From Candidatus Zhuqueibacterota bacterium (GTDB lineage Bacteria; Zhuqueibacterota; Zhuqueibacteria; Oceanimicrobiales; Oceanimicrobiaceae), in the NCBI GenBank assembly GCA_029262035.1, contig JAJDAE010000087.1:1-41578 (forward strand): a stretch of 41,578 bases of DNA, given 5' to 3'. The position numbers and the translations under genes were made by a program. The stretch's first letter is position 1. The number at the start of each line of letters is the position of its first letter. Of the stretch, positions 15,485 through 23,416 are shown one piece after another. The notes under the pieces are model-generated. The model made no database searches and was not told the origin of the DNA. It worked only from the letters and a program-made list of their open reading frames with translations.

Positions 15485-16678
15485 ATGGAATGTAACATGA
15501 AAAAAGTAGAAAGTAGCAATCTTGTATTTCTAAGTAAAAAACTCGTCGAGAGAGCGGCTTGCTCTTGGCCAGTGGAATATGTTGAAATTAACGGAATCGA
15601 CATACCCTTTTCAATTATACCCGAGGATGTGGTTTTTGATGGCGAATCAAATGAAAATAGAAACCTGGTATTGGTTAAAAAGGGCGCAATGTCCTGTAAC
15701 TATCGTGAAAAAGCATACCTCTTGATGAGCCACCAGCAAATAAACCAAAAAAGCGAAGAACAGAACAAAGGATATTTTCTACCTTTCGGTTCCGAGTTCT
15801 CGGGGCGTATTGTAGCAACGGGCAAGAATGTCTCAAATTTGCGAATTGGAGATCATGTAATTGGAAATGGCCACTATGGTTCAGCTCCCATCGACGATGA
15901 ACCCCCTGGCTTACCATCAAACTCAGCCTCAACTCAATATGAAATTCTCCATTACGCTAAAGTTCTAAAAATAGATGCAACCATGAGCCCGGGAGTGGCG
16001 GCAAGTTTCAGCTTGGGAGCCCAAACCGCAGGCAGTATGGTGCGCAAATCCGGCATTAGGCCGGGTGATACGGCATTGGTTACGGCAGGGAGTTCAAATA
16101 CCTCTCTTTTTATTATTAACGCGCTGCGCTCGATAGGTGCAGAGTATTGTGTAACAACAACATCCCAACAAAACGTTGAGAAACTTCGACAGTTGGGAGC
16201 AAAGGAAGCTTTTGTTTTGAGCAAAGAAGGACCGTTACAACATAAAGAATCTCTTGAGGCGATTATGTCGAAAACAGGTGGGGTTGACTATGTCTTTGAT
16301 CCTTTCTTTGATATCTATTTAGAGGGTAGCCTAAAGCTGATGAAAATGGGAGGTTTTTACGTGACTTGCGGTGTCTACAACCAATTTTCATTTGTCAATG
16401 GCGCCCGCTCTGCCATAAAAGTAGATTTGACCCAAGTTCTCCAATTTATGATCCTCAAAAATCTCCGGATCACCGGCAATTGCCTGGGTACGACATCGGA
16501 TCTAGAAAGGGCCTTATCAGATTTCAAAAAAGGCAAATTAGACGTTACAATTGATTCAGAGTACGAGCTAAACCATCACTCATCTGATAAATTGAACGTG
16601 CAGACATTGGCCAAATTTTTGAACAGGTCATTTAATGACAAAGAACGTTTTGGAAAAGTTTCGCTCAATTTTATGTAG
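15485..16678 (+). CDS. MDR-superfamily (zinc-type alcohol dehydrogenase-like) reductase, possible LanJ-like enzyme
   Basis: About 397 residues from ATG 15485 (ATG 15497 and an upstream TTG are alternatives). The N-terminal GroES-like domain contains GSEFSGRIVATGKNVSNLRIGDHVIG. The cofactor domain has an altered glycine motif, TAGSSNTSLFIINALRSIGA, followed by VEKLRQLGAKEAF and GGVDYVFDPF. It resembles quinone reductase/crotonyl-CoA reductase relatives. Enzymes of this superfamily (LtnJ/LanJA) reduce dehydroalanine to D-alanine in lanthipeptides. The many Ser/Thr and few Cys in the neighbouring cores make that role attractive. It is inferred from context only. Confidence 0.75.
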   Translation: MECNMKKVESSNLVFLSKKLVERAACSWPVEYVEINGIDIPFSIIPEDVVFDGESNENRNLVLVKKGAMSCNYREKAYLLMSHQQINQKSEEQNKGYFLPFGSEFSGRIVATGKNVSNLRIGDHVIGNGHYGSAPIDDEPPGLPSNSASTQYEILHYAKVLKIDATMSPGVAASFSLGAQTAGSMVRKSGIRPGDTALVTAGSSNTSLFIINALRSIGAEYCVTTTSQQNVEKLRQLGAKEAFVLSKEGPLQHKESLEAIMSKTGGVDYVFDPFFDIYLEGSLKLMKMGGFYVTCGVYNQFSFVNGARSAIKVDLTQVLQFMILKNLRITGNCLGTTSDLERALSDFKKGKLDVTIDSEYELNHHSSDKLNVQTLAKFLNRSFNDKERFGKVSLNFM

Positions 16679-16737
16679 ATGATAACCACTTTAACAACTC
16701 AGTACCTCAGTGGTTAAAAATACAAACGAATCAAAAA

Positions 16738-18408
16738 ATGAAAATCTGCGGACTCAAACTTACACACGACAGTGCAATTGCGGTTATCGAAAATGGTAAA
16801 CTTATTTTCAGTACGGAAATTGAAAAAATTGCCAATGGTAATCGATTTGCAATTATAGATGATCTTGATACTGTAGAGACGCACCTTTGCGAATTGGGTT
16901 ATACTCTTAATGATTTCGATCATTTAGTTATTGATGGTTGGGTCGGGCAATCCGATGCCTTTATTAAAACTCATCGACAACAGATACCTTTGACGCTACC
17001 AGTAGCCCCCTATCACGAAAAAAATAAATCCAAGAATATTCTGCAAAACTATCATTTTGACGAATATCGCTTCGCTCCGCAGGTTAAATCCTATGAAAGC
17101 TACACACATGTAGCAGGTCATATTGCCAGTGCTTATTGCACAAGCCCCTTCGCAAAAAAGAAAGAATCTGCCTACATCTTGATTTGGGATGGCGGAATGT
17201 ATCCTAGGCTTTATTTTTATAATCCAAACCGTGTTCATACAGTTAATAACCTTGGGCCTCTTTTTTATTTAGTCGGAAACATTTATGCTATCTTTGCGCA
17301 ATACTTCCGCCCATTTAAGATAAATGAAAATGTACTGAAAGATGAACTTTCTATCGCAGGTAAGATTATGGCCTTTACTGCACTTGGAAAGATGGACGAC
17401 AAAATTCTTCAAGCTCTCAAAGACACTTATAAGGAACATCTTAGCAAAGCCAGAGCTCTAAAACATATGCCAAACTTCGCGTATGAATTCGCGCGCGCGT
17501 TCATTCAAAGAGTGAAAGGTTGTAGTTTCAATGATGCAGATATTATAACTTCATTTCATCATTTTCTTGAGCAAATGCTTGTACAATGTTTAAGATTGCG
17601 TCTGAATCAAACAGGACGAAAGAGTGAGAATCTATGCTATGGTGGCGGCGCTGCCCTGAACATTAAATGGAACACATCTATTAGAAATAGCGGACTTTTC
17701 AAAAATATCTGGATCTGCCCATTTCCTAATGACTCTGGCAGCGCTATTGGAGCGGCGTGCTGCCAAATGATGGCAAGCAGCACTGAGGTATCACTTGACT
17801 GGAATGTTTATAGTGGGCCTAATCTCATTAAAAACGCACCCTCGTCCGGCTGGACGACTCGTGCTTGTTCCATCACTGAACTAGCAGCATTGCTCCATTC
17901 CCAGAATGAGCCTTGTATTTTTATGCATGGCAAGGCCGAACTGGGACCTCGTGCTCTCGGTAACCGTAGCATTTTAGCGGCAGCCACGGTTCCACACATG
18001 AAAAATCTATTGAACATCATTAAGATGCGTGAACACTATCGCCCTGTAGCTCCTATATGTTTAGAAAAAAGAGCTCCTGAATTCTTTTCTCCCGGTTGCC
18101 CAGATCCATACATGCTTTTTCAACATGAAGTCCGATCAGACTGGGCTAAAAAACTTCCCGCTATTTCTCATATTGATGGAACGGCAAGGCTGCAAACTGT
18201 ATCAGGCTCGCAACATCCTCTTTTATATGAACTTCTAACGGAATACGAAGAGATTTCCGGCAGCCCAATCCTATGTAATACCAGCGCTAATTACAAGGGC
18301 TCGGGTTTTTTCCCAGACATTTATAGTGCGACGGCTTGGGGTCAAGTAAACTACATATGGGCTGACTCAGTCTTGTTTGAAAAAACTGAAAAAATCAAGT
18401 TCATTTAA
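16738..18408 (+). CDS. carbamoyltransferase, NodU/CmcH/TobZ family
   Basis: The protein has 556 residues, the usual family length. The Kae1-like N-terminal part has LTHDSAIAVIENGKLIFSTE, the metal-site motif YTHVAGHIASAY (HxxxH), ILIWDGG and CYGGGAALN. The C-terminal YrdC-like region has ELGPRALGNRSILA and NTSANYKG. These enzymes use carbamoyl phosphate and ATP to carbamoylate a hydroxyl group. It lies between the reductase gene and a precursor gene. A substrate in the lanthipeptide, such as a spared Ser/Thr, is possible. I know of no characterised lanthipeptide with this modification, so this is a hypothesis. Confidence 0.88.
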   Translation: MKICGLKLTHDSAIAVIENGKLIFSTEIEKIANGNRFAIIDDLDTVETHLCELGYTLNDFDHLVIDGWVGQSDAFIKTHRQQIPLTLPVAPYHEKNKSKNILQNYHFDEYRFAPQVKSYESYTHVAGHIASAYCTSPFAKKKESAYILIWDGGMYPRLYFYNPNRVHTVNNLGPLFYLVGNIYAIFAQYFRPFKINENVLKDELSIAGKIMAFTALGKMDDKILQALKDTYKEHLSKARALKHMPNFAYEFARAFIQRVKGCSFNDADIITSFHHFLEQMLVQCLRLRLNQTGRKSENLCYGGGAALNIKWNTSIRNSGLFKNIWICPFPNDSGSAIGAACCQMMASSTEVSLDWNVYSGPNLIKNAPSSGWTTRACSITELAALLHSQNEPCIFMHGKAELGPRALGNRSILAAATVPHMKNLLNIIKMREHYRPVAPICLEKRAPEFFSPGCPDPYMLFQHEVRSDWAKKLPAISHIDGTARLQTVSGSQHPLLYELLTEYEEISGSPILCNTSANYKGSGFFPDIYSATAWGQVNYIWADSVLFEKTEKIKFI

Positions 18409-18481
18409 CATCCACTTATTAAGGAGGCTTTAATGGTACACAAGAAAAAACTTGAATTAGACAATCTGATAGTCCCATCAT

Positions 18482-19803
18482 CACTAGTGTCCGGTTATAA
18501 GTCGAATAAATTCAATTGTCTTGATTGTACGTCAATAGAGTTTTTGTAATCAGCGTTTGTAAGTAGTTGTAAAATAGGCGTTCTTTCGAATTGTCTGACA
18601 CTCAATACTTGTAAAAAAGTGTAGAGTGAGATATCAAGTTTTAGCCGTTTTTTCACAATTGCAACCAGCACATATGTTGCAATTGCGATCCAGATTTGTG
18701 TTTTGACAGCATTTTCAGAAGTGCCGTAAAAAGCTTTAATTCGTAAATGCTGCTTTATCCATTTAAAGAACAATTCGATTTGCCACCGCGACTTATACAA
18801 ATTTGCTATTGTTAAAGCTTCGAGCGTAAAATTATTTGTCAGAAACGTAAAGTATTTTTCGTTTTCTGCATCATAATATCGAACCCTGCGTAGTTTATCT
18901 GGGTAATCTTTCCCTGGATAGAATCCAGTCAGGACAACTGTTTGGTCACATCGAAGTCCAGTTTGTTTATCGACTGGACGTGAATACAGTCTCCGTGATT
19001 TAAGATTATCTTTTGCACGAATTACAAAGAACGCATGGTGCTGATTGAACTGGTAAAGGCGCCAAAAATCGATATAACCGCGATCCATAATATAGAAAGA
19101 ACCAGCTTCTGGAATCAGAATGTCAAGTATATTGACGTCATGATATTTGCCGTCCGTAATTTGAATAAATTCAGGGATATTCCCTCGTAAATCCAGAAGC
19201 GTGTGCAGTTTAACCGCTGCTTTTCTTTTTCGAAACTTTGCCCATGGAAAAAGCGAAAAACACAAATCAATCGTTGATGAATCAAGAGCATAAACAGTTT
19301 CATCTAATTGGAAATCGAATTCGTCATCACGGTAAAGTTCTCGGGCCACCGGAATTAAAATTTGTGCGAAATCTGCATAAATTCGCCAATCTCTTTTTTC
19401 ATTAGCTTCCGCCAAAGTGCTGCGAGAAACTTTACCACGAATACCCATATGATAAAGTTTCGGCTGCATTGCCCGCAGACAGGCTTCGATATCACGCAGA
19501 CTTGCTCTGTAAGTAAGCTGAGCGAAAGCCATGCATAAAAAATGATCCCAACATGAGAAGCTTTTAACTTTATGATGACCACGATAACGGGTCACACATT
19601 TACGAAAGGCCTTTACGGGTAAATAGTCCATGAGTTCTGAAAATACAATTGTACCAGTATACATTCACCATCCTCCGAAAATGGGTTCGAGAATGGATGA
19701 ATATAGATTTTATTTCAAGTCGATCCCAAATATTTTATGGATATAACATAACTAAAATTAATCGGTTAAGCACTACTAAAAACCAAAACACCCGGACACT
19801 AGT
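18482..19803 (-). mobile_element. IS4-family insertion sequence, complete, with 10-bp target duplication
   Basis: The element is 1322 bp. The terminal inverted repeats contain a 12-bp exact match: ACTAGTGTCCGG at 18483-18494 and CCGGACACTAGT at 19792-19803. Directly outside are identical 10-bp target copies GTCCCATCAT at 18472-18481 and 19804-19813. It carries one transposase gene whose stop codon abuts the left repeat. The perfect target copies and intact gene suggest recent insertion. Confidence 0.93.
18495..19664 (-). CDS. IS4-family DDE transposase
   Basis: The protein has 389 residues. The DDE residues are visible in YALDSSTIDLCFS (first D), FYIMDRGYIDF (second D), and YKSRWQIELFFKWIK (E), the last showing the Y-(2)-R-(3)-E-(6)-K signature of IS4 transposases. 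The N-terminal region has FSCWDHFLCMAFAQLTYR and LRDIEACL, typical of the family. There is no frameshift, so the element should still be mobile. Confidence 0.93.
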   Translation of the reverse strand: MYTGTIVFSELMDYLPVKAFRKCVTRYRGHHKVKSFSCWDHFLCMAFAQLTYRASLRDIEACLRAMQPKLYHMGIRGKVSRSTLAEANEKRDWRIYADFAQILIPVARELYRDDEFDFQLDETVYALDSSTIDLCFSLFPWAKFRKRKAAVKLHTLLDLRGNIPEFIQITDGKYHDVNILDILIPEAGSFYIMDRGYIDFWRLYQFNQHHAFFVIRAKDNLKSRRLYSRPVDKQTGLRCDQTVVLTGFYPGKDYPDKLRRVRYYDAENEKYFTFLTNNFTLEALTIANLYKSRWQIELFFKWIKQHLRIKAFYGTSENAVKTQIWIAIATYVLVAIVKKRLKLDISLYTFLQVLSVRQFERTPILQLLTNADYKNSIDVQSRQLNLFDL

Positions 19804-20091
19804 GTCCCATCATTTGTAACAACTGTCAGCAAAGAATCTAAGGAGCAATTGTTAGGCGCTTCAGGCGGACTACAAACTTGCCCTTGCAGAACTGATGAAG
19901 CAGGGATTGAAAGCGGTGGCAAGACAAGAGTCCCACCAATTTGCGCTATACTATCGATAGCTTCATAAAGGTGCACCTGTGACTGCTATTGAATCGAAGA
20001 CTCGTGAGCCACCACAATTGCAACGCTTGGGATTGAAACAAAAAATAGCCAAAATTTTCTCTACTCATTAACTAATCGGAGGTCATCAATT

Positions 20092-20256
20092 ATGCTCAAA
20101 GAAACCAAACTTAAATTAGTGGATATAGAAGTGCAGGGGTTTGTGACCCTACTGGAAAGGCCGGATCAGAACAAAATTGCGGCTGGACTTTGTAGCGGCA
20201 CTCAAGGGCCCGAATTGTGTACACACTTCGGTTGTTCAAAAGGTTGTGGTGAATAA
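20092..20256 (+). CDS. lanthipeptide precursor A6 (Cys-rich core)
   Basis: A peptide of 54 residues: leader KLKLVDIEVQGFVTLL, cut-site region KIAAG near residue 32, then a 22-residue core with four Cys and three Ser/Thr (pattern LC...LC...GC...GC). CGGAGG lies 11 bases before ATG. The core is unlike A1-A4 and suits a compact multi-ring lanthipeptide, with fewer Ser/Thr than Cys. The frame stays open for 255 bases after the TAA (next entry). Confidence 0.8.
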   Translation: MLKETKLKLVDIEVQGFVTLLERPDQNKIAAGLCSGTQGPELCTHFGCSKGCGE

Positions 20257-20511
20257 TATTCCTTTCGAAAAAATTCACATGACCTGCATCATATGCATTG
20301 TGGCGGTGGTAGCGGTAAGCCAGGTTGCAATACTGCTTCGCCATGCAAAACCGATGGTAACAGTCTTTGTCCATCGAAGTTCGGTTGCGGGCAAGTAGCG
20401 AAAAACCTGAACACTCCAGGCGACTGTACATCAAGAATGAAAAAGGGGCTCCATTTCTTAGGAGGAGGAGCTCCTTTCAGTTTCTTGGCATATTTTTTTT
20501 GGCTCATGTGA
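20257..20511 (+). other. in-frame open continuation after precursor A6, Cys/Gly-rich
   Basis: In the same frame as A6, directly after its TAA, the reading frame stays open to TGA 20509. Its first half is rich in Cys, Ser and Gly, with six Cys in about 55 codons and the pieces GKPGCNTASPCK and NSLCPSKFGCGQ. No leader motif and no ribosome-binding site precede the internal ATG at 20293. It may be the old core end of a longer A6 cut by a nonsense mutation, or a core lost from another precursor. The later part overlaps a terminator-like hairpin and is probably not coding. Confidence 0.35.
20442..20477 (+). terminator. hairpin after precursor A6
   Basis: AAAGGGGCTCC (20442-20452) pairs with GGAGCTCCTTT (20467-20477) with one G-T position and a 14-base loop. 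A run of eight T follows at 20492-20499. The stem strength suits a terminator of the + strand precursor transcript. The 248 bases from 20478 to the next start show no gene. Confidence 0.55.
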
Positions 20512-20725
20512 GTGAGGCAACAGTCTTCGCAAAAAATAATTGAACCTATCTTCGCACCAAACGCAAATCAATATGGAACATCTTTTTAATTTATATACTT
20601 CAATCCAACACCTCATAGTTGGGGGAGTACTAGACCGCCAATTTTCCTTCCTGCGAGAACGCGATATCCTTTATTACTAGACTCTTTTAAACCAATTAAT
20701 CCATAACCTAAAAGGAGATCATACG

Positions 20726-20926
20726 ATGAGTAAAAAATGGACATTAAGCTCGATGACCTCAAGGTCCAAAGGCGTCGCCACCGCCTCAAAGAAGATGATT
20801 CTAGGAGGGTTTTTCGATACCGATCAGGCATATGGATGCACTCATAGAGTCACATGTCATCAATCATGTGGTGGTAACTTCCAGACTTGGGTGACATGCT
20901 CTACTGGACCGTCTTTAATTTTTTAA
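20726..20926 (+). CDS. lanthipeptide precursor A7 with out-of-frame leader segment
   Basis: AAAGGAG lies 8 bases before ATG 20726. The open frame encodes 66 residues: MSKKW, then a stretch without the leader motif, then MILGGFFDTDQ and a Cys-containing core with four Cys (YGC, VTC, SCGG, VTCS). Reading 20739-20765 in the other frame gives DIKLDDLKVQ, exactly the family leader. So the leader lies in frame +2 between two segments in frame 0, as if two compensating indels had occurred, the first next to an A6 run. The peptide may no longer be recognised by the modifying enzymes, or there are two sequence errors. Confidence 0.65.
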   Translation: MSKKWTLSSMTSRSKGVATASKKMILGGFFDTDQAYGCTHRVTCHQSCGGNFQTWVTCSTGPSLIF

Positions 20927-21006
20927 TCCAAATAAACTAAAATAAAGGAGACGAGGCGAGCCGGAAGAGTCAGTGTGGAGGGCTTGCAAGTGGATAGATT
21001 GTTCTT

Positions 21007-21031
21007 TTGAGCCAGTTTGTGGCTGGTTCAA
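21007..21031. terminator. hairpin between convergent transcripts
   Basis: TTGAGCCAG (21007-21015) pairs with CTGGTTCAA (21023-21031): nine pairs with one G-T and a 7-base loop. Placed between the last + strand precursor and the - strand LanC gene, it could stop transcripts from either side. Confidence 0.5.
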
Positions 21032-21055
21032 ATAAGGCTACAGTAGAGTTATTTC

Positions 21056-21106
21056 AGGGCGTGTGGACATTTAGAGTGCTGCATGAACTGAATGTCTACA
21101 CACCCT
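21056..21106. repeat. long hairpin / possible MITE-like palindrome
   Basis: AGGGCGTGTGGACATT (21056-21071) pairs with AATGTCTACACACCCT (21091-21106): 16 positions with one mismatch and one G-T, and a 19-base loop. The GGGTGTGTAGACATT wording resembles terminal repeats of insertion sequences, so it may be a tiny non-autonomous element or two IS ends left after internal deletion. It may equally serve as a bidirectional terminator. Confidence 0.5.
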
Positions 21107-21280
21107 AGTACTAAGCCGCAGAGTTCGCGGCGAATCTTGTTGTCATTCGTCAACTCTCTAACTGAGCCTGTAAATAACAGTGAGTTCGACGCCGATGATA
21201 GAAAGCAAATTGTGGACGCTAATATTTTAAGTAGTTCGCTTGTTGGATATGCTTTACAGCGACTCCTGTTGGGAAATCCC

Positions 21281-23416
21281 TTATATTTTAACTTTTTTTA
21301 AATCTTCCCGAAATTTGAGCATATTCTCACTGTTCTCTATTAAAAAACCTGCTAAGATTGCTTGCCTGACCTGTTCAACCACAGCTTGTTGAATAGATTT
21401 TTCTTGCTCGGTAGATGCCGGTTCAAAATTGCTAATGACCGCCTGTACCGCATCTGGTACAAGGCTATTCTTCTGAAATGCAACTAAAACTGCATAACTG
21501 AAAGAAGAAAGATGATCTTCTAGAACCTTGACATCAGCATCCGCCTTCAGTAATACCGTGTAAACATCCTTTTCAATATTCAAATTATCGACGCAACCCG
21601 ATTTCCTATTTGGATTCCAATCCCATCCAGTGAGTAAAATGCGCACATCAGGTTCAATCGCCAGGTTCAATTGTAGGATATCTTGATCACCCAACCCTTT
21701 CAACAGATTTACTGTCCGTTCGGTTTGAATTATTGTCTTGATGTTTAAAAGCGAACTACTGATAATGTTTTGTTCAATTCTATATTTTTCACACTCTAAA
21801 GTCAAAATATCTGCCACCAATTCCTGCTCAATGTCACTCAATGAAGGAATCAACTCCTGCTTAACAAAATTCATATACGACTGCTCTTCGGAAACGCCAT
21901 TGGATCCATGCCTCTCGAAATAATCCGCAGCTTGACAGGAAGCCAATTTTTCGACCAGGAGATTGGTTCGTCTAAAAGTCCTTTGAACGATTCGTTTTCT
22001 GATATCAACAGGAGTGGCTTTGAGAATCGAACCATTTGCAACGGCTCTTTTTGTATCCTCCGATGATTCAATTTTGGGCAGTAAAACAGAAGGTACTTTA
22101 AACGGCTCCAGCAATTTTAAAAAGAAATATCCAATGCCAGCATTACCCATGAACAGACTCGTGTCTTCCTGGCCATTGACCGTTACGAAGCCAGACATAT
22201 ATCGTTGCTTATTTTTCTTGACTTCAAGGGCTTGCAAAGCGACTTTTTCAGCTAGTGCCAAATAAGATTCATCCATAAAAGCCCTATAAGCTTCCAGAAA
22301 TATTTCCGCATTCCCGCAGCAACCATGACAAAGCGTAAAAGACCGTTGATATTTCTTTATGTCATTTTGTTCGGTATCAGGAATAATATCTGTTTCTTCT
22401 GTCTTATACAGTGCTATTTTGGCTTCTTGTGCATAAACATCTTTTTTTACCACTTCATATGCCCGCAATCGAGAAAGCCCGATCCCGGCGGCACCATGAC
22501 ACCAGGCATTCATAAACCCGGGTTGTGTGAAAAACGCGGTATTCCCTTCTATATACGCTGCTGTATGCTCTTCATAGTCTTTGGGCACCCAAATGCTTTT
22601 GCGGAAATCCGGCCAGTTTTTATTTTCTTCATTAAAAAAAAATCTCTCATAACAAAACGCCTCCTCTGCGATGTGATAGAGCGCTTCATTTTGTAAGTAA
22701 CGGCCCGCCTCCAAAAAGACAAAACCGATTCCCGCGGCACCATGAGAAAAACTGCATAGTCCTCGAATATTATTCGATGAAAAATCCCAGTACAACCCCT
22801 CCGGTCCACGATGTGAACGGTCAACCAGGCGTTGGAGGAACAAATCCGCTTTCTCAAGCAGCCATGCCTCACCTGTGGCAGCATGAAGTTGTAACAGACC
22901 CAATAATGTACCAGATGTGCCGTTGATAAGGTCGTCTACTGTATTAGTATTCTGCAAAAAAAGCTCGCAGGGTTCAGCAATATCCAATGCTCGTTCCAGA
23001 TAATGACTATCGTGGGTTAATTCATGCATTTTTAGAAGGGCGTATGAAACTCCCATACGACCAGTGAAGAACGCATAATTGTCGGACGGATTTTCCCGGC
23101 AGTAATGTACGACCCACCGCATCCCTTCAACTGCTGCCTCCAAGTAGTTATCATTGCGTGTCTGTTTGTAAAGCTCCAAAAAAAATAGCACAATTCCTGC
23201 ATTTCCGCTATATATACTCTCCCCATTTCTCCAAATTATATATTCTGGGTCCTCACGCTCCTTGGTATTGTCAATTGTCATGGTTTCCCAGGACATACCC
23301 TTCTTATCACGTTTAACCAACGAGAGTAATTCCTCACCAATTCTGACTGCTTCATTGTATATTTTATTTCTCGTTTTGTTATCCATGTTTTTTCCAGAAT
23401 TTTTATTCTTATTCAA
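21281..23416 (-). CDS. lanC: LanC-type lanthionine cyclase with ~280-residue C-terminal extension
   Basis: The N-terminal ~430 residues are a LanC fold. They have the zinc ligands in AWCHGAAGIG (C306) and LCHGCCG (C363, H364), counted from the TTG start, and the histidine motif SFSHGAAGIG, matching the active-site His of NisC. It adds cysteine thiols to dehydrated residues to form (methyl)lanthionine rings. NisC-like cyclases have about 400-450 residues. Here residues ~430-711 form an additional region I do not recognise, ending in TEQEKSIQQAVVEQVRQAIL. TTG 23416 overlaps the previous stop (TTGA). ATG 23386 is an equally good start. It is the last gene of the - strand operon. Confidence 0.9.
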   Translation of the reverse strand: MNKNKNSGKNMDNKTRNKIYNEAVRIGEELLSLVKRDKKGMSWETMTIDNTKEREDPEYIIWRNGESIYSGNAGIVLFFLELYKQTRNDNYLEAAVEGMRWVVHYCRENPSDNYAFFTGRMGVSYALLKMHELTHDSHYLERALDIAEPCELFLQNTNTVDDLINGTSGTLLGLLQLHAATGEAWLLEKADLFLQRLVDRSHRGPEGLYWDFSSNNIRGLCSFSHGAAGIGFVFLEAGRYLQNEALYHIAEEAFCYERFFFNEENKNWPDFRKSIWVPKDYEEHTAAYIEGNTAFFTQPGFMNAWCHGAAGIGLSRLRAYEVVKKDVYAQEAKIALYKTEETDIIPDTEQNDIKKYQRSFTLCHGCCGNAEIFLEAYRAFMDESYLALAEKVALQALEVKKNKQRYMSGFVTVNGQEDTSLFMGNAGIGYFFLKLLEPFKVPSVLLPKIESSEDTKRAVANGSILKATPVDIRKRIVQRTFRRTNLLVEKLASCQAADYFERHGSNGVSEEQSYMNFVKQELIPSLSDIEQELVADILTLECEKYRIEQNIISSSLLNIKTIIQTERTVNLLKGLGDQDILQLNLAIEPDVRILLTGWDWNPNRKSGCVDNLNIEKDVYTVLLKADADVKVLEDHLSSFSYAVLVAFQKNSLVPDAVQAVISNFEPASTEQEKSIQQAVVEQVRQAILAGFLIENSENMLKFREDLKKVKI

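Larger units (their letters stand above)
18433..19968 (+). pseudogene. lanthipeptide precursor A5 interrupted by an IS4-family element
   Basis: AAGGAGG precedes ATG 18433. The first codons give KKKLELDNLIVPS, then the insertion sequence begins. Joining 18433-18481 to 19814 onwards (one copy of the target duplication) restores one frame of 67 codons to TAA 19966. It has leader KKLELDNLIVPSFVTTV, cut-site motif LLGASGG, and a 32-residue core with three Cys (two in TCPC, one in PPIC). The present left fragment reads into the element and stops at 18547. So this was a normal family member, inactivated by one clean event. Confidence 0.9.
20927..21280. other. intergenic region between convergent precursor and LanC genes
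   Basis: No gene is convincing. AAAGGAG at 20944-20950 looks like another precursor ribosome-binding site but no start codon follows at the right distance, so it may be a relic of an eighth precursor. Two hairpins follow (separate entries). A 69-codon frame at 21092-21301 begins inside a hairpin arm without a ribosome-binding site and is not called. Confidence 0.5.

Noticed and set aside
21092-21301. Open frame of 69 codons ending inside the LanC gene
   Set aside because: The start lies in a hairpin arm without a ribosome-binding site and the end overlaps lanC on the other strand. Composition is protein-like, so a fragment of an older gene cannot be fully excluded.
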